Positions 7,010 to 16,189 are shown, counted from the first letter of the stretch. The stretch: 64,000 nt of DNA from CAVYGM01 sp963768025 (GCA_963768025.1 CAVYGM010000011.1:422895-486894); one strand, 5' to 3'. The notes: a model not told the origin generated them from the sequence alone. Translations and numbers: made by a program.

Positions 7010-9895
7010 CTAATACCCACTCTGATCATAGAATGATCTACGCCTTGTCAACTTCAAATCCTGCAAGATGGACGACTTGGCTTTGAGCGTGAAGGAATAG
7101 TTACTGGCCCGGAACTGACTGCCCGCGAAGGGCGTCCAGTTAAAGGACATATCCCAGCAGTGCAAGTCGCGGTAGAGAGAGACAGTGGTTATACTGGGGC
7201 TCAGAGCCACAAAGTCGAAGCCCGTTTGCAGGCTTATTTTCCACTTTTCGGTCAAGCTCAGGTCACCCGTGGCGTTTACGGTCTGGATGATACTTGCTTT
7301 CTGTAGTCCAAAGCGACTCAGACCAAAGTTGTAATTGAGCGAAATATTCCAGGGAATATTAAAATCTACGTACAGATCGGGGTTCCGCTGGATAAACTCG
7401 ACCTGAGACTCGGTAGCACCGGGGGGAAGGGGTGTTTGGGGAGGTTGCTTCGTTTTATCGTTCTTTTTCTTCGGGTTAAAGCTGGTACTCAACGCAAAAT
7501 TGAGGTTTTGTAGCCGCGCTAGCCCCTGACCGCGGCTGATAGCAAACTCATTGATCTTCACCCCTGCCGTGTTGGACGGGCTCCGGGGATCCAGAATATA
7601 AGCGTACGGGTCGAGGGTCAGGTTGAAGTTCATGTTGAGGTTCTGACCAATACGGGCGTTGGCATTAACCGACATGTTGGAGAGGTTCAGGGAGTCGGCC
7701 ATCAGGTTGTAGCTGCCGCCTAAGCTCAGGTTATCCAGGAGTGTAACCTTCTCAAACTGCGTGGCGGCGGTGTCGCTCTTGGAGCGCAGCTTCATCTCAA
7801 AAGAGTTATTGAGGCTATACGAAATTACCCCCGATGCCTGGCCAGTACCTACTCCACTAATACTATTTCCCAGGCCCCGGTAGCGCGAGAGGTACCGCGT
7901 TTCCCCAAGTTCATTGATCTGGATTTTTTGGTAGAAGCCAAAATTATCCCCCGAGAAATCAGGGGTATAGCTAAACGATACCGCCGGAATGACCGTGTGC
8001 CGGATGGCTTCCAGCCGCTTGCCTCTGACGAAGAAGGTACCATAGAAACGGGTGTTCAATCCCGCGCCAAACGAATAGCTATATTCGGTGCCAAACTGAT
8101 TGAGGGTATCTATCTGTACCCGGTTGTCGCCTAAATAGCGGTAGTTGTAGCTCTTGGTAAACACTTCCCCCTGCAACGACAGGCTGGGGGTAAAGTTGAC
8201 GAAGCGCAGCAACTTAAAGTTGGGTAACGAAATAGGTAAGGAGTACCGTCCGGTAAACTGAGCGTCGCGCAGCAGAACGGGTAGGTTGGCAAATTCAAAA
8301 GGAACTACTTTTTCCGAACCCAGCCGGGAGGTATCTACCCTGTTGACCACCACAAAGCCCAGCCTGCTAAATGAAGTATCAATCGCCGAAAGCGAGTTGT
8401 CCACGCTATAGTCCCCGTTGAAGTCCATGCCCAGGCGGAAACTTTCGTACCAGCGGCCCCGGCCTCCCCGCAGGGCAAAGGGGGCGATCTGGTTGATACC
8501 GAAGTTGAACTGCGTCGAAACATCCGTCTTTCCGTTTTCACGCAGACCCGTAGTTGGGTCTACCTGGCCGAAGTTCTGGTTGACCCGTAGGCTGGCCCCG
8601 GCGCGGGCATACTGCCCGAAGGTACGGTTGTACTGCACCGACGAGCTGGCGATGTTGGAAATATAGCGTTGGTTATCCAGGGCATTGAACTGGTTGAAGC
8701 TATTGCTCGTAACGTTCACATTGGCCGAAAAGGTGGAATTGCCGCGCGGCACCGGTGAGTGCGACCAGATCACGCTGAAATCGTTCCGACCAGGCTTTTT
8801 GAGCAGTCTATCGATTTCATCGCCCGATTTATTGCGGTTAAAGCGCAGGGCTACGTTGCCATTGTACCGGTAGCGCTTGGTATAAATAGAGCTAACCCCC
8901 AGACCCCAGCTCCCGGTGGAGTAGATTTGCCCGGTTACCGTAGCATTGACGTACTCACTAATGGCAAAGTAATAGCCCCCGTCGCGGAGGAAGAAGCCGC
9001 GTCCGTTGGGCTCTTCGCCGTAGGCCGGGAAGAGTATACCTGAGGTACCGATCTCTTTTTTCTTGGGGAAAGGAAAAAATCCAAATGGGAGGCCTACGGG
9101 CAGGGGCACGTCGGCAATCACCAGGTTAAAGGGGCCCGAAACCACCTGCTTGTTGTCAATCAGTTTGATCTTGGGGGCATTTATATAGAAGTGGGGATGC
9201 GTAAGGTTGCAGGTCGTATAGATGGAGCCCCGGATGTACAGATTCCCTTCTTCGTCCTTTTTGACCTTGTCGCCCCGGATATTCCCCTCGCCCTGCTGGG
9301 TCACTACGCCCCGGATAAATCCCTTCTTGGTTTTGTAGTTATAGCGGAGTTCGCGGGTGTTATAGCTTTCAGGACCATCCTGGAATATAGGCTCACCCAC
9401 GGCCTTTTTGGTGGTGGAGTCGTAGGTACCCTTCGCGAAAATCTCGTTGGTGGTCCAGTCTATGCGGATATAGTCCGCTTTGAGTTGAATGGTACCATAC
9501 TTCACCTCCGCGTCGCCGTAAAGGTGTACCTGCTTGCCGTCAATGTCCATGATGGTCGAATCTTGGGCGGTGTATTCCACCGTGGACTGCAGATCACTCT
9601 GCTTGGCCAGGGAGTCACGAGCCATGGAGTCGGCCCGGGCTATAGCTTCGGGCGTGAGAATCTGGATGCCATTTTTTAGCTGCGTGGTGTCGGTTGGTAC
9701 GGTGGTATCCGGCTGGGCCGCGACAGACACAGCCAAGCTGTCCCGCGCAGATGAGCCGGGTAGGGGAGCGGTGATCTTGGCGGCCTTCCTGGATCCACCG
9801 GTATTCGGTTGTCGTTTGTTTAGAACGCATCCTGTGAGCATAAATACCCACAAACACAGCCATATACTAAACCAGGTATTTTTCAGTTGTAACAA
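7010..9895 (-). CDS. lptD: LptD-like outer-membrane LPS assembly protein
   Basis: A 961-residue outer-membrane protein. After a signal sequence (with LTGC at residues 20-23, possibly a lipobox) and a low-complexity Ser/Thr stretch, residues about 105-260 form an LptA/OstA-like beta-jellyroll (TVEYTAQDSTIMDIDGKQ, LYGDAEVKYG). The remainder is a large beta-barrel rich in alternating aromatic and polar residues. It inserts lipopolysaccharide into the outer leaflet together with LptE. It is longer than the proteobacterial form (about 780), as usual in Bacteroidota. Its last 34 codons lie in a 103-bp direct repeat whose other copy sits beyond the HepT/MntA genes. It is divergent from the amidase gene. 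Confidence 0.88.
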   Translation of the reverse strand: MLQLKNTWFSIWLCLWVFMLTGCVLNKRQPNTGGSRKAAKITAPLPGSSARDSLAVSVAAQPDTTVPTDTTQLKNGIQILTPEAIARADSMARDSLAKQSDLQSTVEYTAQDSTIMDIDGKQVHLYGDAEVKYGTIQLKADYIRIDWTTNEIFAKGTYDSTTKKAVGEPIFQDGPESYNTRELRYNYKTKKGFIRGVVTQQGEGNIRGDKVKKDEEGNLYIRGSIYTTCNLTHPHFYINAPKIKLIDNKQVVSGPFNLVIADVPLPVGLPFGFFPFPKKKEIGTSGILFPAYGEEPNGRGFFLRDGGYYFAISEYVNATVTGQIYSTGSWGLGVSSIYTKRYRYNGNVALRFNRNKSGDEIDRLLKKPGRNDFSVIWSHSPVPRGNSTFSANVNVTSNSFNQFNALDNQRYISNIASSSVQYNRTFGQYARAGASLRVNQNFGQVDPTTGLRENGKTDVSTQFNFGINQIAPFALRGGRGRWYESFRLGMDFNGDYSVDNSLSAIDTSFSRLGFVVVNRVDTSRLGSEKVVPFEFANLPVLLRDAQFTGRYSLPISLPNFKLLRFVNFTPSLSLQGEVFTKSYNYRYLGDNRVQIDTLNQFGTEYSYSFGAGLNTRFYGTFFVRGKRLEAIRHTVIPAVSFSYTPDFSGDNFGFYQKIQINELGETRYLSRYRGLGNSISGVGTGQASGVISYSLNNSFEMKLRSKSDTAATQFEKVTLLDNLSLGGSYNLMADSLNLSNMSVNANARIGQNLNMNFNLTLDPYAYILDPRSPSNTAGVKINEFAISRGQGLARLQNLNFALSTSFNPKKKNDKTKQPPQTPLPPGATESQVEFIQRNPDLYVDFNIPWNISLNYNFGLSRFGLQKASIIQTVNATGDLSLTEKWKISLQTGFDFVALSPSITTVSLYRDLHCWDMSFNWTPFAGSQFRASNYSFTLKAKSSILQDLKLTRRRSFYDQSGY
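7012..7114. repeat. 103-bp perfect direct repeat, copy 2 (live lptD 3' end)
   Basis: Identical to 6139-6241 over all 103 bases by direct reading; the flanks differ immediately (C versus T on the left, A versus C on the right). Here the repeat is in frame with the lptD body and ends at the TAG stop that begins at 7012. The distance between copies is 873 bases. Confidence 0.95.
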
Positions 9896-9901
9896 ATAGA
9901 G

Positions 9902-9909
9902 TATTTTTG
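9902..9909 (+). promoter_or_regulatory. -7 element upstream of the amidase gene
   Basis: TATTTTTG fits TAnnTTTG and lies 64 bases before the amidase ATG, in the gap between divergent lptD and the amidase. No convincing -33 TTG at the right distance. Confidence 0.4.
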
Positions 9910-9973
9910 CAAATAATAAGATGTCAAAATTAGTGGAGAAACCACTAAGGAGTAACGCACGAACCCAAAAATA

Positions 9974-10774
9974 ATGTTAAAAGTTATTAAAATCGTAGGT
10001 GCCGCGAGCTGTTTACTACTCAGTGTTGCTTTTGTTTTTCAACAGGATCCGGAGCCGGACAACGACCCTCGTAAAATTGACGTGGTGGTAATTGACCCCG
10101 GACATGGGGGGCACGATTCGGGCACGAAGGGCAAAACCGCCCGTGAATCCCGTACTACGCTGAAAATCGGCCTGGCGCTTGGTAAAAAAATCAAGGCCGA
10201 AATGCCCGATGTCAAGGTGCTGTACACCCGGACCTCCGACGTTTTTATTGAATTGGACGAACGCTCAGCCTTTGCAAACCGCAACAAGGCCGATTTGTTT
10301 ATCTCCATCCACTGCAATTCCAGTCCCAGTTCCAAGACCGCTCTGGGTACCGAAACCTACGTAATGGGGCTACACAAAAGCGAAGGGAACCTGGAAGTGG
10401 CCAAACGGGAGAACTCCGTTATCTTACAGGAAAAAGATTACAAGCAGAAATACAAGGGATTTGATCCCACTTCTCCCCTGGCCCACATCATGCTGGCCAA
10501 TTATCAAAGTGCGTTTTTATCAAGTAGCCTTCGCTTTGCGGGCCACGTAGAGGACAAGTTCAGGAAAGTTTCTCAACGCAAGAGCCGGGGCGTCAAACAA
10601 GCCGGGTTTATTGTGCTGTGGCGGACTACCATGCCTAGTGTGCTGGTAGAAACCGGCTTTTTGAGCAATCCAACCGAAGAATCTTATTTGAATTCAAGCA
10701 CTGGTCAGGATGAGGTAGCCGAGTCGGTTTTCAGTGCATTTAAACAATACCGTACCGAGATGGAACGATATTAG
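9974..10774 (+). CDS. N-acetylmuramoyl-L-alanine amidase (Amidase_3)
   Basis: A 266-residue exported zinc amidase that cleaves the bond between N-acetylmuramic acid and the stem peptide during cell separation. An N-terminal hydrophobic signal is followed by one Amidase_3 domain. The zinc ligands are visible: His in IDPGHGGHDSG, Glu in ARESRTTLK, His in SIHCNSS; the catalytic Glu is in LVETGFLSN. It has no LysM or AMIN domain, so targeting must come from partners. It is divergent from lptD and is followed 50 bases later by the MCE protein gene, a pairing conserved in many Cytophagales. It may be an operon of envelope functions. Confidence 0.92.
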   Translation: MLKVIKIVGAASCLLLSVAFVFQQDPEPDNDPRKIDVVVIDPGHGGHDSGTKGKTARESRTTLKIGLALGKKIKAEMPDVKVLYTRTSDVFIELDERSAFANRNKADLFISIHCNSSPSSKTALGTETYVMGLHKSEGNLEVAKRENSVILQEKDYKQKYKGFDPTSPLAHIMLANYQSAFLSSSLRFAGHVEDKFRKVSQRKSRGVKQAGFIVLWRTTMPSVLVETGFLSNPTEESYLNSSTGQDEVAESVFSAFKQYRTEMERY

Positions 10775-10824
10775 CCGTATTTTCGTAACGAAAACAATCG
10801 GATTCATCATCACCCTTCAACTGC

Positions 10825-11829
10825 ATGAAAGTTTCAAAAGAGTTAAAAGTAGGCCTATTATCCATAGTAACGATAGGTTTGCTTTACCTCGGCTTTAATT
10901 TCCTGAAAGGTTCTGACCTTTTTTCCCGCACTCATACCTACTACGTGGTATACGATAATATTGACGGCTTGACGGCATCCAACCCGGTATTACTGAATGG
11001 CCTGTCAGTGGGTCGGGTGCAAAACATCAAGATTCAGCAAGATAGAAACAACCGGCTTTTGGTTGCGCTTAATATTCAGAAAGGTATCATTATCAGGCAG
11101 GGCTCTACCGCAACTCTGGCCGATGGAGGCTTACTAGGTGGAAAGATAATAAGGCTTGATATAAGTGCTGCGGGCGATCAGCTCGAAGAGGGCGACACGC
11201 TGGTGGGAGCCAAGGAAGCCGGTATCTCCGCCCTATTGCAGGAGAAGGCTTTGCCAGTAATGACGCAGGCCGATTCGCTGGTTCGTAACCTGAACGCCGT
11301 TACGCAGGGTTTCCGGGAAACCGGGACGATCCTTAATCAGGTACTTCGCAACTACGACCAAACTGGCTTGGTATTGAAAGGAACGCTGGAACAAAACCAG
11401 CGCAACCTGGCTATTCTAACGGGAAACCTCAGCAAGCTTTCGGCCTCTCTGGTCGAAACCGAAAAACAAATCACCCCACTCCTCACCAAAACGGGCTCGT
11501 TTGTTGATTCGCTGAATGCCCTGCGTTTGAGCGAAACGGTGGCTAATGCCAATCAGATGATTGATCAGATTGAGCACATGGTGGCCTCAATCGAATCGGG
11601 GCAGGGAACAGCTTCCAAGCTCATCAACGACGATCAGATGTATAAGAACCTCAACTATACCCTGATCAGCCTAAATCAACTTTTGGCTAATTTTCGCGAG
11701 AATCCCAAGCGGTACGTTAATGTGTCTATTTTTGGTAAAAAAGACAAAGGACCCTCCGAATCACCCGTTGACACGACGCTGGAATTTAAAAAGCCGGGGG
11801 ATACTCTCAAAATTGAGAACCAGCAATAG
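10825..11829 (+). CDS. MlaD/MCE family protein
   Basis: A 334-residue protein with one N-terminal membrane helix (about residues 9-27, GLLSIVTIGLLYLGFNFL), an MCE domain (about 38-118, YVVYDNIDGLTASNPVLLNG, GSTATLADGGLLGGKI) and a long helical coiled region to about residue 295. MCE proteins form hexameric rings or tunnels that carry phospholipids across the periplasm as part of Mla-type ABC systems. The permease and ATPase genes (mlaE, mlaF) are not in the window, which is common in Bacteroidota where they sit elsewhere. It follows the amidase and is closed by a hairpin terminator. Confidence 0.9.
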   Translation: MKVSKELKVGLLSIVTIGLLYLGFNFLKGSDLFSRTHTYYVVYDNIDGLTASNPVLLNGLSVGRVQNIKIQQDRNNRLLVALNIQKGIIIRQGSTATLADGGLLGGKIIRLDISAAGDQLEEGDTLVGAKEAGISALLQEKALPVMTQADSLVRNLNAVTQGFRETGTILNQVLRNYDQTGLVLKGTLEQNQRNLAILTGNLSKLSASLVETEKQITPLLTKTGSFVDSLNALRLSETVANANQMIDQIEHMVASIESGQGTASKLINDDQMYKNLNYTLISLNQLLANFRENPKRYVNVSIFGKKDKGPSESPVDTTLEFKKPGDTLKIENQQ

Positions 11830-11854
11830 CCTGCTATATTCATAAAAAGTCATA

Positions 11855-11892
11855 AAAAAGTCGTTTGCACCCAAGCAAACGACTTTTTGTTT
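11855..11892 (+). terminator. Rho-independent terminator after the MCE gene
   Basis: A perfect 13-base stem (AAAAAGTCGTTTG / CAAACGACTTTTT) with an 8-base loop, followed by GTTTTT. Confidence 0.85.
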
Positions 11893-11936
11893 TTAAGAAA
11901 ATCACTTACTTGCTCTTCCATATTACACTTCAATGA

Positions 11937-13556
11937 ATGGCTATGACCAATACAGAATCTTTGCAGGGACTTCTGCACGAACTCCACCAACGCCACGGCG
12001 AAGTACAGCTGGGCGGGGGCTTCAAAAAAATTGAAAGTCAGCACAAGAAAGGCAAACTCACGGCCCGCGAACGGATTCATTATCTGATGGACGACGGCGC
12101 GTACTTTCTCGAAGTAGGTGCTTTTGCCGGGGACGGCATGTACGAGGGAGAAGGAGGCTGCCCGGCGGGCGGGGTGGTGGTGGGGCTTAGCTATGTAGCG
12201 GGGAGGCCGTGCGTGGTGGTGGCCAATGATGCCACCGTAAAAGCCGGAGCGTGGTTTCCGATTACAGCCAAAAAGAACTTACGGGCACAAGAGATCGCCA
12301 TGGAAAATCGGCTGCCAATTATATACCTGGTAGACAGCGCGGGGGTATTCCTACCCATGCAGGCCGAAGTATTTGCTGATAAAGAGCATTTTGGACGGGT
12401 TTTTCGCAACAATGCGCAGATGTCGTCTATGGGTATTCCGCAGATAGCGGCCATTATGGGCAGTTGCGTAGCCGGTGGGGCTTACCTGCCCATCATGTCC
12501 GATGAGGCTTTGATCGTGGAGGGTACAGGATCGGTGTTTCTCGCCGGGCCCTACCTGGTAAAATCTTCGGTAGGCGAAGAGGTAGACGCCGAAACCCTGG
12601 GCGGAGCTACCATGCACTGCGAGATTTCGGGCGTGACCGATAACAAGTACCCCGATGATAAAAGTTGTCTGGACGCCATCAGAAGTTTAATGGACAAACT
12701 AGGAGCTCCCGAAAACGCCGGATTCAGCCGGGTGGAGCCTGTACTGCCCAAACGTGTGCCGGACGAGCTGTTCGAAATTTTGCCCGCCGACCGCTTCAAA
12801 CCCTACGATATGGCGCAGCTTCTGGAATGTATAGTAGACAACTCGGAACTGGAAGAATACAAACCCGATTACGGCAAAACGCTCCTCTGTGCCTACGCCA
12901 GGGTAGATGGCTGGGCCGTAGGCATCGTGGCCAATCAGCGGAAAATGGTCAAGTCCGGCAAGGGTGAAATGCAGATGGGCGGGGTGATCTACGGCGAAGC
13001 AGCGGATAAGGCCGCCCGCTTTATCATGAATTGCAATCAGAAGAAAATACCCCTGCTGTTCTTTCACGACGTGACGGGCTTCATGGTCGGCAGTCGCGCC
13101 GAGCAGGGCGGGATTATCAAAGATGGGGCCAAGATGGTAAATGCCGTGGCTAACTCCGTGGTGCCAAAATTTACCTTTGTCGTGGGCAATTCGTACGGAG
13201 CCGGGAACTACGCCATGTGCGGCAAGGCCTACGACCCGCGGCTTATTTACGCCTGGCCTACGGCCCAAATGGCCGTAATGAGTGGGGCTGCTGCTGCCAA
13301 AACCCTGGTCCAAATCGAATCAGCTTCGCTCAGATCCAAAGGAAAGGAAATTACCCCTGAGGCTGAGCAAGAGCTATTGAAAGAAATTACCGACCGATAC
13401 AACGAACAGCTGTCGCCTTACTACGCGGCTGCCCGCCTCTGGGTAGATGGCATCATTGATCCCCGTGAAACGCGGCGCATTATTTCTCTGGGTATCGAGG
13501 CCGCCAATCAGGCACCCATCACCCAGCGATTCAATGTAGGGGCGATTCAGGTGTAA
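11937..13556 (+). CDS. Acyl-CoA carboxylase carboxyltransferase (methylcrotonyl-CoA type beta subunit)
   Basis: A 539-residue biotin-dependent carboxyltransferase with the two crotonase-like halves of the family. It moves carboxyl from carboxybiotin to an acyl-CoA. Family motifs: KLTARERIHYLMDDG at the N terminus, then VDSAGVFLPMQAEVF with DKEHFGRVFRNNAQMS, a block typical of methylcrotonyl-CoA carboxylase beta rather than the propionyl enzyme, and later GNSYGAGNYAMCGKAYDP. This suggests leucine breakdown, in keeping with the E1 fusion seen at the left. The biotin carboxylase alpha subunit is not in the window. Start may be the first ATG (11937) or the second in-frame ATG two codons later. 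Confidence 0.88.
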   Translation: MAMTNTESLQGLLHELHQRHGEVQLGGGFKKIESQHKKGKLTARERIHYLMDDGAYFLEVGAFAGDGMYEGEGGCPAGGVVVGLSYVAGRPCVVVANDATVKAGAWFPITAKKNLRAQEIAMENRLPIIYLVDSAGVFLPMQAEVFADKEHFGRVFRNNAQMSSMGIPQIAAIMGSCVAGGAYLPIMSDEALIVEGTGSVFLAGPYLVKSSVGEEVDAETLGGATMHCEISGVTDNKYPDDKSCLDAIRSLMDKLGAPENAGFSRVEPVLPKRVPDELFEILPADRFKPYDMAQLLECIVDNSELEEYKPDYGKTLLCAYARVDGWAVGIVANQRKMVKSGKGEMQMGGVIYGEAADKAARFIMNCNQKKIPLLFFHDVTGFMVGSRAEQGGIIKDGAKMVNAVANSVVPKFTFVVGNSYGAGNYAMCGKAYDPRLIYAWPTAQMAVMSGAAAAKTLVQIESASLRSKGKEITPEAEQELLKEITDRYNEQLSPYYAAARLWVDGIIDPRETRRIISLGIEAANQAPITQRFNVGAIQV

Positions 13557-13819
13557 GCGAAGTCTGGCTTGTTACTTGTTACCCGTGGTTTTGAATCGTG
13601 CCACGGGTCCGTCATCCAACTTCATTACCTTGGTGACACTAATAAGGGCTTCGTGGTGGCGGGTGTTCCCATCCGCTAAGAGCCGAGATTTTTTTTTCCG
13701 ATCTCCTTATGAACCTATCCGAACGAATCTGGCAGCTACGGCTACAAAAGAGCCTCCCGCAGGAGAGCATGGTCTACTGAGGCCTATCGCCACGGGCGGA
13801 GCGGAAAAGGGCGCAATGC
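13557..13819. other. Non-coding gap with a possible decayed C-terminal remnant
   Basis: No intact gene. On the minus strand, an open stretch runs from just after an in-frame TAA at 13709-13707 to a TAA near 13572. It reads KKKSRLLADGNTRHHEALIS and then VTKVMKLDDGPVARF, with no start codon and with a nine-A run at its head. It looks protein-like but I do not recognise it. Confidence 0.3.
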
Positions 13820-14438
13820 CTACCTCACAATGACACTGCCCAGCTGAATTCTGATTATCAGGTTGAGACCCGCAATCTGGGCCTTGACTTCGTGGCATTG
13901 CCCCTGGACATAGGTATAGCGTGTCTTTTTGCCGTCTGGCATCAATACATCGTAGGCTCCGACAGCAACCTGCTGCACGGCACACATTTCCCCGTAGCGA
14001 TCGGAGTAGACATGCTTCATGTTTAGGGGTTCACGATAGTAGAGACTGGTCACGGTATGGTGGATGGGATGGGCTATCCGGACGCTTTCCCGAGCGGCGG
14101 AATGACCCTCGACGAACGTCACCCGGTAGCGATCGGAGGTTCGGACGGTATTCGTTTTTTCTTTGAGCTTTCCGTTCACTACCTGGCTCGACATGGAGGC
14201 TTTCAGCACCCCATTTTCAAACCGATTTTCACTCACATACACCACATCGTACAGAAAGGTGTCGATGACACTGCTTACCCGCAAATGAACGCCCTGGTCG
14301 TTCGACCGGGAAGGCGCAATCGTCATTTCTGCCTACGGTTCGTCCGGCAAGCAGAATGTCGTAAACGATGGATTGGCCCGCAACCGGTGGCTGGAGGAGT
14401 ACCAACCCAATCGCCAATGTTAGAAGTAGTTCTTTCAC
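13820..14438 (-). CDS. DUF6134 family exported protein, frame broken near 14330
   Basis: One gene read in two frames. The start at 14438 gives a signal peptide (KELLLTLAIGLVLLQ, PPVAGQ) and the first strands (SIVYDILLAGRTVG). After a single-base slip at about 14327-14335 (GGCAGAAATG), the other frame continues with EMTIAPSRSNDQG and runs to the stop at 13820. Total about 205 residues. The body, with YREPLNMKHVYSDRYGEMC near the middle and YDVLMPDGKKTRY near the end, resembles DUF6134 proteins of Bacteroidota, which are secreted and of unknown function. It is convergent with the carboxylase gene. The break is probably a sequence error, since both halves are well preserved. Confidence 0.65.
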
Positions 14439-14530
14439 GTGTATAGGTAGGTTGGTGTCTCATTAGAATCGATCCTTCACCCATGCTTGGTTTTAGCAAG
14501 CAAATTACGGCCAGACGAAGTACAAACTGA

Positions 14531-14974
14531 TCACCCACACGAGGCAACCGCAGCTATTAGTGCCGTGATTAACAAAGAGCCAAAAATCCCCAGCAAACTC
14601 CGTCCCTGACCTAAGGGCAATTTTTTGGGTTCAGGGTAGCTCACATATTTGCCAGCCATCAGTTTTTTTCGAATAATAAATCCAACAATTCCGCCTGCAA
14701 TGCCAAGTAGGAAGAGAGTGACCGCTAAGGGGAGTGGGTCAAAACCAATCCCGTAGCCAGTGAAGCCAGCTACCAAAACAATTGGTGCTGCTAATGCCGA
14801 AATCGCTGCTATGGTAGAAACCGGATTTACATGGCCGATTCGTGTTGGAAGAGAGTCCCCTGCGTAGTAGGCTATCGGGGCGATAGAATTGGTGTCAGCA
14901 TAAAAATATGCATCGGAGCTGTTTGACACCGCAACTGCAAAATACAAGAGGATCAGAATACCATTTTTTTTCAT
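14531..14974 (-). CDS. Small membrane protein, tandem paralogue A
   Basis: A 147-residue protein of unknown function. A signal peptide or first helix (KNGILILLYFAVAVSNSSDA) is followed by a short extracytoplasmic stretch containing DSLPTRIGHVNPVST, two hydrophobic segments (about residues 55-100), a basic loop RKKLMAGKY with PEPKKLPLGQGRS, and a last membrane helix. It is a close paralogue of the gene at 15390-15830: the first 50 residues and the basic loop are almost identical, while the membrane segments have diverged. This suggests a tandem duplication in which signal and loop are conserved and the helices drift. The gene at 22750 has the same layout. Confidence 0.7.
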   Translation of the reverse strand: MKKNGILILLYFAVAVSNSSDAYFYADTNSIAPIAYYAGDSLPTRIGHVNPVSTIAAISALAAPIVLVAGFTGYGIGFDPLPLAVTLFLLGIAGGIVGFIIRKKLMAGKYVSYPEPKKLPLGQGRSLLGIFGSLLITALIAAVASCG

Positions 14975-15389
14975 GAGGGTTTGCGTTAGCGATGAACGTT
15001 AAAACTCTGATTACCCATAAATCGGCTCAAAGATTGCAGTTAAAAAATTGATTGCAGATCCATTTAAAATCTTAGCCTGAATCAGGGGTAAAAGTACTAT
15101 TTGCCCAACCAAAATTCGGACTACATAGAAGTGGATCCTGATCCTTTGTAACCAATAATGGCAGGCCTCCCGTATTTTGTCATGTGCGCCGGAGCGATGG
15201 GGTTGAGAACTGGCGTATCGAAGCTGTTTAAAGTTTTTATATAGTTGGCAATCACTGCACTTGGGTTTCAGTCTTTTGTCTCGGTTTAGTGAAATATTTC
15301 CAGGCGCCGAAATTTTCCGAGGCAGATGGCTTTAACTAACTGACTAGATGTGAATTATCTGGACCAATCCAAAATAACTTTAAACAACT
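14975..15389. other. Gap between the two membrane paralogues
   Basis: No intact gene. Two things are visible. A block near 15029-15065 (CTCAAAGATTGCAGTTAAAA) resembles one at about 15977-15996, upstream of the second paralogue, as expected if flanks were duplicated with the gene. On the minus strand from about 15265 to 15126 a start-less frame reads SAVIANYIKTLNSFDTPV and ends IIGYKGSGSTSM before a stop; it could be the tail of a lost gene, but I cannot name it. Confidence 0.3.
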
Positions 15390-15830
15390 TCATAATATAT
15401 AATACGAGAAGAAAATAACCCCTACCACTAATAATATTATAAAGCCAAGCATTCCTATCCAACTTCGTCCTTGGCCCAGGGGTAGCTTCTTGGGTTTAGG
15501 GTAATTCGCGTATTTGCCATTCATGAGTTTTTTTCGAACAACCAATCCAATAACTCCACCTATAAAGCCAAGTATGATAAGAGTTAACACTAAGGGGCCC
15601 GCATAAAAACCAAATCTGCGCCCTATCTGCACTATTATTGGTATTGTTATTGTCGAAATCGCTGCTAGTGTTGAAATTGGATTTACGTGGCCGATTCGTG
15701 TTGGAAGAGAATCCTCCGCGTAGTAGGCTATCGGGGCGATAGAATTGGTGTCAGCATAAAAATAAGCATCGGAGCTATTAGATACCGAAACTGCAAAATA
15801 CAAGAGGATCAGAATACCATTTTTTTTCAT
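15390..15830 (-). CDS. Small membrane protein, tandem paralogue B
   Basis: A 146-residue paralogue of the neighbouring gene at 14531-14974. I choose the ATG at 15830 because it aligns exactly with the paralogue start (MKKNGILILLYFAV); the frame extends ten codons further upstream. The same parts are visible: signal segment, SLPTRIGHVNPIST, two membrane segments, RKKLMNGKY with PKPKKLPLGQGRS, and a terminal helix. DNA identity is near perfect over the first 150 bases of coding sequence and extends 13 bases upstream of the ATG, then stops abruptly. This points to a recent duplication or gene conversion of the 5' part. Function unknown; membrane location is inferred from the helices. Confidence 0.7.
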   Translation of the reverse strand: MKKNGILILLYFAVSVSNSSDAYFYADTNSIAPIAYYAEDSLPTRIGHVNPISTLAAISTITIPIIVQIGRRFGFYAGPLVLTLIILGFIGGVIGLVVRKKLMNGKYANYPKPKKLPLGQGRSWIGMLGFIILLVVGVIFFSYYIL

Positions 15831-16189
15831 GAGGGTTTGCGTTGAATAGTTGAATTGCAATTCTGTATATTCAGTGCGATCCTAAATTTACTGAGACAGC
15901 TGTCATCTTTAATATAGCCTCAGTTATTGTAAACACTTTGGACAAAATCCGGCTATTCCTGGTTCTTTATGAAGCAACTCAAAGATTGCATTTTAAAAGC
16001 TGAATGCATAGCCGCTTGATAGAATTCTCTCCCATTGTTCTCAGTATTTTGGCAAAGCATTGCCTACAAAAGTATCCCGCTTCCAAACTCTGTCCCTTCA
16101 AAATTCAGACACCTCAGAGGTCGAGCACTGACTGCGGCGGCCAATACTACCCTCAGGTAAGCTGCGCCATGCCTGTTACAAAATACCCG

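Noticed and set aside
6139..7114. Direct repeats as target-site duplication of an insertion sequence
   Set aside because: 103 bases is far longer than any insertion-sequence duplication, there is no transposase, and the repeat is a gene end rather than a random site.
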